Below, piece after piece: positions 31,531 to 43,435 of a DNA stretch of 64,000 nt; positions within the stretch are counted from its first letter, which is position 1, and each line of letters opens with the position of its first letter. Source of the DNA: Favolaschia claudopus (taxonomy: Eukaryota; Basidiomycota; Agaricomycetes; Agaricales; Mycenaceae). Position numbers and translations under genes: made by a program. Location of the stretch: assembly GCA_037176885.1 (NCBI GenBank), contig JAWWNJ010000052.1:806001-870000 (forward strand). The letters are read 5' to 3'. The notes beneath the pieces were generated by a model, which saw nothing but the letters and a program-made list of their open reading frames with translations, did not search any database and had not been told where the DNA came from.

Positions 31531-32081
31531 AGATCAGTGTGAAGTCCTCAGATCGCAAGTCTCGCGTACCAAACGACCATCGTTCTCTTTTTCCTTTGCT
31601 TCTCTCTTCCTTCGTCTCTTTTGGCCCGCCGAACGCCGTTCAGACTCGGACTAAGGAAAAATTACTTTTGAACGGGTCCGGCACGACATTTTGTTGAATT
31701 GCTGACCTGATTCCGACTCTTCCTTGAAACAGGATTCGCTCTGATCTCCACAGGTGCACCACTGACTGCACTCAGCTCGCCGAGATTCCCCTCGCGCTCC
31801 ATTGTTCTGCTAAGCAAAAAGGGCTCCGGCTGAGTCATAGAGGGCGTCTTGGGCAGCAGTGGGCGAAGACGGCTCGTTGTGGCGGGCATGGTTGAGCATC
31901 GAGTGAATCGACATCGTGCAGAGAGACGGGTGGAGCACGCGGGCACGAACTCAACATCTCGACAAAATGACACACCAGTGGGGCGGTTCACGGCATTTGT
32001 TAGCGGTCAGCCAATACAAATGTCCCTTTCGTTTGTCTTGTCTTGTCCCACCCAGACACAAAGTCTTTGGTCCTTATATAG
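31531..32081. other. No gene recognised; possible promoter of the next gene
   Basis: Mixed sequence without coding pattern. A TATA-like ttatata at 32073-32079 lies only a few bases before the ATG of the following gene, too close for a normal TATA box. Confidence 0.4.
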
Positions 32082-33098
32082 ATGCCGTTCCCTGCCAAAA
32101 AAGGAACCGTGATGTGATGCTTGGCACTGTAGTACCTCGACTCAGGCTACTATAACTCCTGGACCCACTCTTCCCCATCGTCCTGTCGCTGCTTTCACGG
32201 GTTTGCCTCGGCCAGCAACTGCTTCTGTTCAACAAGCGCGTCAGTCTTCGATTAAACGCAACTTGCACGGATCTGGCGCCGGTTCCTCCAGAGCTTCTGC
32301 CGCCGGTTCCTCTAGAGTTTCTGCCGTCTCATCCAGCCCTACCTCTTCCAATAAGCAGCGCAAATCTGGCCCGCCCCGCTCGTTCACTGATACCCCGGCT
32401 TCCATCCCCGCGTTGAATGACTTTGCTGCTGTGACTGCTGTGACTGCCGCGACCTGTCACCTCGGCAACCATCTGGTGTGGTATTTTTTACCCAAAGTAG
32501 TGCGTGTTTATTATATCAGCGTTTGAACTATCAACTGATTCAGATATACTGTTCTCTCCAGCTCGACAACTCGGACTTCAACGATACTCTTGATCTTTCT
32601 CCGCGTTATTTCTGGAAGAGCGCGGAGGAGATCGAGAACGTTCAAACCGCTCTCCAAACTGCCGGCTTGGTTTTCAATGTCGACGTTTCGACGACCGGTC
32701 CGATCTTCGAGGCTATCGAGCTCGGATTCCGGGATCATTGTGCTACCAACAACATCGATTACGTTGCTCCAACCCTCGTTGCTGCTATTCCGAGTCCCAA
32801 CACGATGTCTTACGTCCTACCTAGTCCGCGTGGGCGGTGAGTGAATTCCTCTTGCACCTTGTGTTTACAACCTATGTATTTATGACTTCTCGCCTAAAGT
32901 GCCAACGGTCGAACCTGGGTTGAAGATCTCAAGTCACTCACCCGTTTCACATTCACCTTGCAGTCTCTCCGGAGCGCCCCATACAGTCATACTGAAGCCC
33001 CTCGTCTTCGCAATCTGTTTGCACCGATCGACTGCTTATTTGGGCCCACCAGTCGGCTCCCTAACTATGTGCTTCCTCACCGCTGCTTTGAGATTTAG
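32082..33098 (+). CDS. Four-exon hypothetical protein, intact (283 aa)
   Basis: ATG 32082 opens exon 1 (32082-32108), then exons 32146-32496, 32562-32836 and 32900-33098. Introns of 37, 65 and 63 bp have GT-AG ends, and the phases (0, 0, 2) all match, giving 284 codons with one stop. The N-terminal 120 residues are S/A/T/P-rich and basic. The C-terminal part has DLSPRYFWKSAEEIENVQTA, a segment near residue 165 predicted as helix, and an end with TWVEDLKSLTRFTFTLQSLR and NYVLPHRCFEI. The pattern resembles short expanded agaricomycete proteins of unknown function. The 37-bp first intron is short, so the first exon is the least certain part. Confidence 0.6.
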
Positions 33099-33125
33099 AA
33101 GGAACATGGGGTGGGTTTATGGGCA

Positions 33126-33420
33126 AAATTTTCATTTCAGAGAAAACGGAGTAACCCTAACCTAGGGTTGGAAAAGCGCGAAATTTTTGCGGAAATTTTC
33201 AGAATTGTGTACCAAACTTGTGATTTTTGCGGTAAAAGTTGGTAAAGAAGCACTAGATTGCTCTCCAATCGCCATAGATTCTCCTTAAATTGTGAATCAT
33301 TTAGTTCAACATCATGGTTGGCTTCTTGTCGTGCGCTTGGGCTATTTGATGCGTTGATGGGATCACAGACCCACCGGTTGACCACCGGCCCGTACCAAAA
33401 GCGCGAGGAAAAAATATTTT
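33126..33420 (+). repeat. ~295-bp dispersed repeat, copy 1
   Basis: Shares both ends with the inverted sequence at 52018-52312: the left end tttcagagaaaacgg plus the palindrome ccctaacctaggg, and the right end ccggcccgtaccaa plus agcgcga. The middle is diverged. No ORF. Confidence 0.6.
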
Positions 33421-34063
33421 TTCAACTTTTCAAACTTATGAACCGGGGGATCTTTATTAATCAGGAAAAACCCAAATGCTATGTGGTACAACACCCCCCT
33501 CCCAGGTTTCTATGGCGGTCTCCAGAGTGCCACATAGATCCCATAAATCTAGCTGAATCAAATCTAGCTGAATCTACTGCTATAACTTGGCTATAACCCT
33601 CCTCCTCCTCACTGCACTCAATCACTCTCTACAATCTTCGTCAAGATAGAACCGGTACGGTGCATCGGAGACCACGAGCAAGGTGCTGGGAAAGTGTACC
33701 AGAAGCTGGCCGAGATAGTTTAACTAGTCGCTCGAAGAGGGCTTGTGGTGGACCCGTCGCTGGTTTAGGTGTCTGAGCGTGCGCCACGGCAGTGTTCATG
33801 AAAAAGAAAAAAGGTGTATTACGGAGCCCGTAACAGGAGAAATGCAATCACAAAGGGCTATGGATACAAAGAAAGCATAAACGAGAGCTAAAAATTGCCC
33901 AGAATCCGTTCAAACGGTTTGGAAATAGATTTTATCGGAGTTTGCCCGCCCGTTTCCAAAATTCTATGATGTCACGCATAACGCTGAGGCCGTTTCTGGT
34001 TTCCATGCGTAGCATTTCCAGTCACGCTCGAGGGTCTGTTTCACCCATACAAAGTGCTACAGT
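33421..34063. other. No gene recognised
   Basis: Low-complexity pieces such as ctagctgaatcaaatctagctgaatc near 33550; no coding pattern. Confidence 0.45.
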
Positions 34064-34387
34064 ATCCCTCTAGGGGGTTTACTCTACTCCATACAAATAC
34101 GGTTGCCCCACGTGATTTCACCTTTTTGAGAAGATGCAGTCCGTTTGACCTGTAAGTATTTGAGAGAAAATAAAAAATCTGGCCCAACAGTTTTGTGCAA
34201 ATACATCCTTAGGTCTTACCAATCAAATTATGGCTACGCACAGCAAGAACTGGAGGACTATGGTGCACATCGCATAAACACCACCAAACAGGAACGATAT
34301 TTATCGCACCACATCAGAGCCTTCTCACGCCTGATCCTCTGGCCAAAACACTCCGATTAGATAGTAGACTAAACCCTCTAGAGGGAT
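34064..34387. mobile_element. 324-bp TIR element (MITE-like)
   Basis: The ends atccctctagggggttta and, inverted, atccctctagagggttta match at 22 of 24 bases (34064-34087 and 34364-34387). No ORF and no clear target duplication. Confidence 0.6.
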
Positions 34388-34503
34388 TTCTCATCCGCTC
34401 AAAACTCACAATAAATATATTTTTCACGGCATGGATTTGAGACATCACTGATACAATCAATCAATCACTCACGTGTGCTTACGACACATATCCTCTGTCA
34501 CAG

Positions 34504-35685
34504 CTCCAGGCTGCCGGGAAGAAACCAACGCAGGCGGCATACAAGGACTTGTTCACCCTCTTGAGCTCGCTGCGCGCCACGCTGGACGACAAAGATGTTC
34601 TCACCTCATCCCTGGAAGCATTCAAAATCGACTTAGTGGCCCAACTTCGCGGCACACTCGTCCAGTCTCAACCGGCGTCCTACTCGGCAGCAGCAGCCAC
34701 TCCGACGCGTCTCCCCTCCCCGCCATCACCCACCGTGTCCGCTCCCCCTGTTACGAAACGCAATGAACTCATCGTCGCGCTGGATAGGAAGGAGGAGATC
34801 CTCTCGCTCCCAGTTGCCGAGATCAAGGAGAAAGTCGCAACCGCCCTTGTCGCCTCTGGGGTTCCAAGGCTGCAGGAGGTGGAGCTGAAGGGGGTCAAAG
34901 TCCTCAGCCGTGGACGGCTACTTGTAGCCACACACGAGGAAAGGGCCGCGACCCGCCTGAAGCAGACTGCGTCCTACTGGACGCCCAAATTCTCCAAAGA
35001 CTCGCACCTGGTGGTACCGAGCTTCCGGCTAGTGGTCAACAGTGTACCACGCACTTTCAAGCCGGAGAGCGCGCACGCGGCGCAGGAGATCTATGCCCAC
35101 AACCGTGCTGCTATCACGGACCCATCAGTAATCACCGAGGTCCGCTGGCTGAATCCCAAGGCCCTCCGCGACCCGAATAAGACCTCCTCGTCTCTCCTTC
35201 TAACCCTGTCAGACATCGTATCCGCTGACAGATGTATTGCCCAGACCCTCGCAGTTGAATCCTCCCTTTGTCCGACACACCGTTACGAAGACGCTCCCAC
35301 ACAATGTTTCAACTGTCAAGGCTACGGCCACACTCAGCACCAATGCAAGCAACCCTCCCCCACATGCGCTCGCTGTTTGCTCTCTCACCGCTTCAATGCC
35401 TGCCCGTGTACGACATCTAAGACCAAATGTGCATCGGGTAAACGCTGCGACCACTTCTCCCCTCGCTGCGCCGCTTGCAAAGGCACACACACGGCGTTTT
35501 TCCGAGACTGCCCGGTCCGTCTACGCGAACGCGATGCCCAGCGTGCCCGTCTTGCTGGTACGATCTTCTTTGACCCCTCCTTTGATCCGTTTGACCCAGC
35601 AAACCGCGACTTCTCAACGGACACCCTTAACCATCCACTCTCCCCAGTACCCCGCGTTGCTTCCCTCCCTCCCCGCCCTCAATGA
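34504..35685 (+). pseudogene. LINE ORF1 protein with CCHC-type zinc knuckles
   Basis: The open frame reads through LFTLLSSLRATLDDKDVLTS, a proline-rich linker, ELIVALDRKEEILSLPVAEI, then the conserved VVPSFRLVVNSVPRTFKPES, EVRWLNPK and LLLTLSDIVSADRCIA. It ends in three cysteine/histidine boxes: CFNCQGYGHTQHQC, CARCLLSHRFNAC and C-x2-C-x4-H-like CAACKGTHTAFFRDC. This is ORF1 of a basidiomycete Tad/jockey-like LINE, an RNA-binding chaperone. The 5' end opens after an acceptor-like cacag with no ATG, so the start is unclear. ORF2 does not follow; within 150 bp the sequence turns into a T-run and then unrelated transposase-like DNA. It belongs to a different LINE family from the copy at 2.8 kb. 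Confidence 0.8.
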
Positions 35686-35840
35686 ATAACACACCTACTA
35701 CTTACGCCTCCCAAGCATTACTTGTCCATTTTTTTTTTTTTGGTTTTTTGACGCGCTTCCCGCGCTCCGGCGGACACCGAGCGGAAAAAAAAAGTGACGC
35801 GTCGCCCAACGCGACCCTCTGCTTTCACTATCCGCTGACT

Positions 35841-36140
35841 ATGGGCACATCTGATCCGACTTATGCTCGTTGCACCTGTTCAAAGTGTATGCGGCAGGAC
35901 TCCAACGGCGTCTGGCAACTGCGACCTGTTAGTTACCAAAAACGGCACCTCGAGGTGATGCCAGCTTGCCTTGGCTCGGCTCCCAAAACAGACATTGTGA
36001 CATTTCCGACAGGGTCACTAAGTGACTCACGCGTCCACCACAGTCCTCCTCCTCCCGCTCACTGGCTAGGGCGTCCTTCGCGTGAAATGGTTCTCCTACG
36101 CTTTGTCTTGACCTCGCTTGGCATCGACGTCACCGATTGA
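35841..36140 (+). pseudogene. Zinc-cluster N terminus of a transposase-like protein
   Basis: From ATG 35841 the protein MGTSDPTYARCTCSKCMRQD begins, with spaced histidine (YQKRHLEVMP). A short C-x-C-x2-C cluster at the extreme N terminus is common in agaricomycete CACTA/Plavaka-like transposases. Only about 99 residues remain before the stop, and no catalytic region follows. It could equally be the start of another zinc-cluster protein. Confidence 0.35.
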
Positions 36141-36432
36141 CAAGACGAGAAACGCCCCACAGAGGTGGAAATATGACGCAAAGGTGGCGGATAGTGCATT
36201 GGCGCACTCAGGGTCCAAGGTACGCGCGATAGATACTACAGAAATGTTATATAAGTCTTTGCAATTACTACTCCATTCAAATTTTCTTCTTGTGAGCCCA
36301 ATGGCCTCGCCGTCCTGCCAATGCGGCAACCCACAGGCATGCACTTGTTATATTCCACCTCCGCGTCAAACCATGAACTCGTACCACGCAACCAACGTCT
36401 TTGGCTCTTGGTCTGGCTCTTAGGCACCTTAT

Positions 36433-38923
36433 ATGTCTCTCCCACCTCAGGCTTTCGTCCCCGGGCCCGGATCGTCATTTGCCCCGCCTCCCGCTACTTT
36501 GGCGCACAATTATACCTTTCAGCACTCGTATCCAGCCTCGTACAACACCGTCATTCCCCCGCCTTCGACCGCACATCGTGCGCCGTTCATTGACGCAACT
36601 AACACGGTCAATTCCGCCCCGACTCCGTCGCAGCGCAAGAAGAAACGCAAGAATAATCCCGTAGGCGCCGCCGTATTGACTCAGATTCTACCTCCGAACC
36701 GGCGGTTTTTGGAGTGGGTCCGTCAGACGCGAGTGCAGCGGCTGCATCGGAATCCGTTTCACCCCCTCATGCAAATTTCGGCTCTCTTGTCGACAAATCT
36801 TCAAAAAATGCGACGGAAGCAACAGACGTCTGGTACCTTGTTCGTGGCGTTCGCAGCACTTCCGCACCAGCTGTCGCACCAGAAGCTACCAAAATGACAG
36901 AGAATCGACCAGATCAAAAGGTGTTTTCCCATCTCTCTTGTCGTCTTTGTCTGTAAGTTTGCAAATGTGTTGTGTTCCGCTCCTTATCTAATTATTTGTC
37001 CCGTTAGATTCCCGAAATGGAAAGCATGGAAGAACGGTCCCAGACAAACCAGGGCCCTCCGGAATCATCTTCAGAGAGAGCACGGCAAAGTTTGGAAGGA
37101 GATGGTCATACTGAAGGGGCTTAAAAATTGGGAGACGCTCGCGAGGGCACCGAAGGTTCCTGGAGAGCGCGAGGAATTTCTCATTCCTGGATTTTACGAA
37201 TGACTGATGAAGTGGATTGCCGTCGATGACCAGGCTGGTTCTATCAAATTATCGTCCTTTGCTCGTTCTGATCTATGTGTTGCAGTCGTTGGATGTTGTT
37301 GATTGTCCGGAACTTCGGGATCTCCTCCTCTTCATTGGAACTCAATTGGTGGACAAGGATATCCGCATCGCATGAAGCTGTCAGAGCTGATCGTTAAACG
37401 GTTCCAGGTTGAATATCAACTGATGATACACGAGATCTAGATGCGGTTCAATCTTGTCTACCAATTCATGTCTCACATTCTATTCCAGAATTCGCTCGGG
37501 CGGCAGTCTTATACCCAGGATATATGGAGTCGAGAGAATCTCGACTCCCATCTTGGTGTCACTGCCCATTATCTCATTCGAGACGCGAATGGGCACCTCG
37601 TGCTCAAAACACGACTTGTGGCATTTCGTATATTAGATGGGAGCCACACGGGTGAAAATGTTGCGAAGATTCTCGTGCAGGTTTTGAAAGAGATTGGGTG
37701 CTTACACAAAGTATGTGTCTCGTCGATGAGACATGAGATGTACTAACCGTCGCTCAGGTGGGAATGATAACATGCGACAACGCTTCAAACAATAATACAT
37801 GCATGGTTTACATCGCACGTGAACTTACTGTGCTCGGTATTCCATTTGATGCTGAGGGGAACAGGATTCGGTGGGGGTGCTCTCCTGTTTGCAATGTTTC
37901 GGGACTAAATGTTAGCGCAGTTGTTTTCCTCATGTTGTTAACATTGCTGTGAAAGCTGCTCTTGCAACACTCCCTGAATTACCCGATCCCAATGACGGTG
38001 ATGATTCCGACAACTACGGTGAACCCATTCCCGAAGCCCTGAAGAGTGATGCCGAATACTGGCAGGCTCTTCGAGGTACTTAATCCGGTGAAGCAGGCAC
38101 GCTCATTGGTTACTTCCTGCCGGGCATCTGGTCAGCGGCGGGACAACTTCAAAAAGACGATCCAAACCGGCAATGCAGCGGGCGGCTTTGGTGACCCTGC
38201 ATCGGAGCTTCGTGTCATGCAGTTACTGCAAGAAATTTCTGATCTTCGACTCAGTCCAGTGACGAAGACTGTTTTAATCGATATCCGACGATTTCTACAG
38301 GTTCCTCATCTCGTGCAAGAGATACAGTAGTATCTGCGGAAATGGCTCCGACGCTGTCCTATGTACTCCCACTCTACGAGCAGCTCATTGTCGCGCTCAA
38401 ACTCCTCGCGCGAGAACTCCCGAAGATCAGTCTTGGTATCAACGCTACTGTTGATAAATTCACCGAATATCTCGGGATGTCTCGGCGCGCTCGAATGTAC
38501 GCGCTAGCCATGGGTAATTACTTCCTCATTCGTCTCCTAATTCGCTTCAATGACTCGAATTAACTTTATAATTAGTGTTGAACCCGACGACAAAACTTCA
38601 ATGGCTCAGGGACAATTGGTCCTCGTCAGACGCTGAGGACGCCAAAGTCTGGATTCGCGGCGCGGTGGTCCGGGAATTGTTTGATACATTGTTACTGACA
38701 AACTATCAAGATGCTGGAGTACCGACGAGAGTTCCGCACCAACCAGAACTCTGCGAGCACCGCCCAGCTTCCTTCAACCGCCAGCCGCCGCGCTGGTCAC
38801 ACGCCGCCGTCTGCGTCCCACGCTGCTCGTGCACAGAAATCTGGGTTTGCGAAACTCAGTGCTCTTGTAAAAGAGCTATCTGCTTCCGACATTGACTCCC
38901 CGCCAAGCACTCAAACCCAGTGA
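36433..38923 (+). pseudogene. hAT transposase, decayed and C-terminally truncated
   Basis: Successive frames give a proline-rich N terminus with a basic SQRKKKRKNN patch, ATDVWYLVRGVRS, then a BED-like finger (HLSCRLCL... WKAWKNG... HLQREH) split by an intron near 36952-37007. Next comes DIWSRENLDSHLGVTAHY and LVAFRILDGSHTGENVA (37500-37700), an intron at 37710-37757, and VGMITCDNASNNNTCM. The later part has VKAALATLPELPDPND, QARSLVTSCRASGQRRDNF, LQVPHLVQEIQ, MAPTLSYVLPLYEQLIVALK and NPTTKLQWLRDNW. These are the hAT catalytic core in order. Stops near 37200 and 38328, frameshifts near 37870 and 38100, and loss of the hATC dimerisation end after SGFAKLSALVKELSA make it inactive. Confidence 0.8.
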
Positions 38924-38924
38924 G

Positions 38925-40230
38925 AATCCCTTCTGGGCTAGTCTGCCCGGATACGCTGCAATTTGTGCACTTTCGGATCGCAGATTTGAGCATCTCAGCC
39001 CATCCGTCAACACCTCAGAACAGAAAATATAGACTTTTTTTCTGGGCCGGCATGCTCCAATATGCTCAGCTATGCTATGCTCTGCGCTGGTCTGTCCTAT
39101 GTGAATCCACTCAATTAATTGAATATAATTGAATGAAATCCAATATTTTTCAATTCCACTACCTAATACACGATTCGAGAAATAGGAAAAAGACGCCAAG
39201 TCCCACAAAAGACGCCAAGTCCCACCGTCCGCTACAAAGTCCAATCTCCCGCGTCCTCTACCCTCTCCCCCCAGAATAAAGTCTTGTTACCAGAGGGCAA
39301 GATCAGCGGCAGTAAAACGTCTGGCAGACAAGCAAGCTTACCCTGTCAACCAGCTTATTTCCGTCGGCCGATTTCTCGCGTCCGTTCATTGTCAAAGATA
39401 AGACTCGTCTTGCTATAAGACGGTGTTAGCGCAGGTATACCAAGCACGAAAACCACCCTTACCCGCAGAATCATAGAGGCCACAAACCATCGAAGGGCAT
39501 ACCCATGTATGAAGCTAAAGAACAGCGTAAACATGGGGTGATGCCGATAAAGAGACGGTTTACCTCTTCTAGCCCCAGGCGACAACACACTTCAAAGCAT
39601 AGTACGATGCGATATCTGACCTCCAGGGGGTGCAGCCTCGACGAATGCTACGGTATGCGAGAGCGATATAATTAAAGACGCACTCATGATCATGGAAATT
39701 GCATTACTCACAGCTACCGTTTACAGAAATTGAGGCGAAAATGGCAAGCCAAAAATTAATACAAGCCGCATACCGTCAGTAAATCAAGCTAATAATTTCG
39801 GCAGTGAAGCTATCGTCTTTCGGTCGACGGTGACGCTATAAACAACAGATCAGTGACTCGGAGGGGAAGGGAGCCGGTACCATTACCAACTCACACGAAG
39901 CGTGGCGCCGTAAGACTAGATTATTGGAGTCCCCGCCAGCGCGAATGGAGAGCATAGCGCTTCAGAATGAAATAGTATCTATGAGGTGTTAGCTGTCAGC
40001 ATAAGTGGTGGAAGAAGAAATGGCACCGAATACGAAACTATAGGCATCTGCCGCGCCTGAACAGTATCAGTACGGATTTTGCAGGAAAGACGAGGTGAAG
40101 AACCGGGTAACGTACATGCGATGTGATATGGTGGGAGAAGGAGGAGACCGAGGTTCAAAGAACAAGACGGAAAGAACGATGTATGTTCAGCCAACACCTC
40201 CAAGGAGGCGACGGCAGGCTGGCGGAAGGC
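38925..40230. other. No gene recognised
   Basis: A/T-rich sequence with a small direct duplication (aaagacgccaagtcccac, about 39190-39226). No reading frame with coding character; the hAT C terminus expected here is absent. Confidence 0.5.
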
Positions 40231-40460
40231 AGGACCTCCGACAACCACCTATGATGCCTGCCCGCGAAACTTTCGATTCGGATAAAACATGCCCAAAAAT
40301 TGCGCGCACCCTGCCCGGATTCGGATAAGAAATCGACCATCGACGACGCCTCCCCTGCCCCACAATTCGGATAAATCATGGAGGCTGGAAGCCAAGCCTG
40401 GTTCAGATTCGGATAACAAACACCGGGGACTCCTCGGACACAAGTTCCACCACTGATTAC
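40231..40460 (+). repeat. Truncated left end of the TTCGGATAA-array element
   Basis: Starts aggacctccgacaaccac like the element at 43436 and carries four ttcggataa motifs at 40277, 40320, 40366 and 40408, spaced 43, 46 and 42 bp. No right end was found. Confidence 0.7.
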
Positions 40461-42550
40461 CACCGAATTGAGGCAACTTCAAGGTCAATCAAGGACAATC
40501 TGATGAATTTTGCACCGAAGACGCATTTTCTACCTATTTCGGGGAACTTTCAGAAATCAGGGACCGGCAAGCGCACCTCAGCAAGCGAAGAACAGCACTC
40601 AAACTACATAACAAGCTTTCGCATTACTCAAAAGAGGTAGAGGGGCCACCTAGATGTTTCACATCCCCACTCGTCACTGATATCAGCCATGGGCTTGTCC
40701 AGATCATCAAACGCATCATATGCCCTTCAGGATCGATGGCTCTCTACGTCCGGGAACGTCATCCGGACCCTGCCATTCCTGCCATTGAGCGACTTTTCCA
40801 GGCTGTAAGCAGAGACGTTGAATAGCTCGTTCAGGTGGCACGAAAGGGAGAGTCAGCAGAGGCGTTCGTTTCTCTCTCTCTAGCATATCACCTCTGTGGT
40901 CGTTTCTCTGTGCCGCTCGCGATGGTGGTGTACAAGATTCCGGAACACTGCCGCTAGTCGCAAGAAGGGGAAGTCAATCGGGACAGCACGGTAGGAAGCG
41001 TTGAAGCAGCTCCATGTGCCGCAGTTTGCACTGGTTCCTTCCAGTTCCTTCCTGTGCTTACTTCACAACACGCCCGAGCAGATACGGTGTCGGCATTAAA
41101 CTCTCTGCATCGGATTCCGAGCTCTACAAGAAGGTGAACACACATTTGAAACGCGTAGTGAGCGCTGTGGGGCGAGAAAGACGAGTAGTGGACGAGGGAA
41201 AGGGAAGAACAAAATTTCGGCGACAGATCCGGAGAAGCGTGTGGAGTCTGATCGATAGGAATCCGACTGTCCCGAGCACTTTAAAGGATATTTCGGGATG
41301 ATGGCTATAATTTACGCTATTTTACGCGATTTTTCACGCATATCCCCCGATGCCTGGTCCAGCGTCCGGCTCATGTACTATGTCTGTGGATGGAATGAAA
41401 AAATCGCATTTTTTCAAAACGAAGAAAGAGAAAAAGAGGGGAAAAAAGAGGGAGACTCTTATGATTTAAGCTGACCTATTCACCCCCAAAACTCATGTTC
41501 TCGAGTGCTCAGACCACGCAAAACAGCGGTTTTTTTGCTTTGATTTACTATCGATGCCGGTGGTTCCGTAGAAATCAACCTATGTCGAGAGCCCAACTGG
41601 CGGTAAGCCACAGCGAATAGTTTTCAAGATCTTTGTACATTTTCGCACGTCAACCGCGGCAACTCGGCCCAATCACTACAAACAGCAGCACACTACGCAG
41701 ACGCGAACCTCTTGCTCTCCTGCTCCACCGCGTCTCTCGTTACCAATAGCTTCGGTAATCGTAGATACGATTAGAGTACGCCACCCACACTATTTTAGAG
41801 CCTCTCACACCGCTAAATCCGTCAATATTTGCAAGTGACCGGTTAGAAACCGGAAACTTTAGACTTTTTTGGTTTCTTTTCAGGCTGCTTTCCACTTTGT
41901 CCTAACATCACCAGGCCTCCGGCTCAACAAAATTTTGTACATCTTTCTTCTTCTGAGTCTTGACTGGGATCTGCATATCCTTGGAACGGCAGGTCAAGAA
42001 ATTGACTTATCTCTCTTTCTAGAGCTAAAGAAGCCCTCTTTGGTTTTTTGCAGAACTCGGCCTATCAGGTGATAGCGGTTCCAACTGTGTTGAATTCCCT
42101 TATAATTGTTTGAGAATCCTCAAGCTCTGTTGTTCAATATTGTTACCTTGAATGCATTTATAGGCTCCCCCGCGTCCCTGACCTGCTGCAATTGGCAATT
42201 ATTTGTGAGTATCAATTTCATCTTCACCAGAAATGAGTCTGAAATGAAGTGTAAGTATGTGATGTTCTACTTCACACAGGGAGCACCACCAAGTCAGCCA
42301 TTTGTGTAATCTTATATCTATATTTACTGCTCAACTCGTCGCTACTTCCGCTGCGCATCAACCTGAGTTCAATTTTCTAAGTATCTTCATGTAAAATATA
42401 TTCAGTGTCCCATAATCAGTCAAATAGATTCAAGATTACAGCTTCCTATGCTCCAGAATAACTTATATAGCAGTCTTGCTAGACCAAGGTGGGTATCTGG
42501 AGGCATGATGGAGGAGTGGTCTATCGTGCGGCGTTTCAACACGTCAGCTA
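40461..42550. other. No gene recognised
   Basis: A frame at 40680-40805 (SHGLVQIIKRIICPSGSMAL) and one at 41014-41301 look partly ordered but have no recognised motif. A purine tract lies at 41410-41460, followed by gagactcttatg. The rest is AT-rich. Confidence 0.4.
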
Positions 42551-42962
42551 TGGTGCGCGTCACTTAGTCACCGCCTCCTTTGCACTACTGCCAAATCGGG
42601 CGGAGGCCGAAATTTTTTCAAAACACCCCCAAATTGGTTGAAATCCAGGCTTCAATAGGGACTTTTTGAGTGGACTTTTGATGCACCTACTGGTGCGATT
42701 TGGGTTTGGCATAGGAGCGGTGTTTGATATCCCTCGTATTGAGAGTTCTGGAGGCCAGCAAGATCGAAATTGGTGTATAGTGCCAAATTGGGTGGGGTGA
42801 AAATTTATAGCTCCTTCAATTATTTAAATTTTGGAAATCCCTCTTGGGAAGTTGTTCCTCTGTTGAAAAGGAGTCGTTTTGCAAGAGGAATAAAAATTAG
42901 GGCAAAACTGGGGTCACAGTTAGCGTTGTCACGGAGAGGCGGTGACTAAGTGACGCGCACCA
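42551..42962. mobile_element. 412-bp Tc1/mariner-type MITE
   Basis: The ends tggtgcgcgtcacttagt and their inverse form a 27-bp perfect repeat reaching caccgcctc; TA flanks at 42549-42550 and 42963-42964. No ORF. Confidence 0.85.
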
Positions 42963-42964
42963 TA

Positions 42965-43435
42965 CTGGCGGAGTTTTTGGGCAGTAGTTCGAACCCCCCA
43001 CCCCCCGGCTTTTGACACTCACCGGCTTCCCCACCACCGATTTTCCGGCATTGGTGATCGTTGATCCGACTTTGTCACGGCCGGCCCACTTCCATCACAG
43101 TCTCACTTCCCACCATCATCCGGGCCTCGGATCACAGCAGGCAATCACCCGGCGGCCAGCACATTCCAGTTTCACAGTATTTGCGATCATACTCAAACCT
43201 GCTCGGACTTCGCCCACCCGGGCCGCGGTTTATCCCAGTGGAGGTTGCCTGGGAGTTTTAATGGGCGACACCCATTGGAAGTATAATATGGCTGCGCATC
43301 TCGTCGATTCTCATCCAAACTGGGAACTCACCGCAAGCAAGGAGACACGCGCGAGCATGGACTCTAAAATCACCCTCACACCCGATGAAGAACACCGACT
43401 CGGTGTTCCCGTAACCCAGCCCAAAGAGCCGTCTT
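42965..43435. other. Unrecognised frame only
   Basis: The plus frame 43012-43437 (141 codons) contains GDTHWKYNMAAHLVDSHPNWE, which hints at coding sequence, but has no domain I know and no start context. It stops exactly at the target duplication of the next element. Confidence 0.3.

Noticed and set aside
35209..35689. ORFs overlapping LINE ORF1 in other frames
   Set aside because: Shadows of the zinc-knuckle region, cysteine-rich only because of codon bias.
40277..40416. CRISPR-like array
   Set aside because: Nine-base motifs with regular spacing, but the repeats are too short and the host is eukaryotic.
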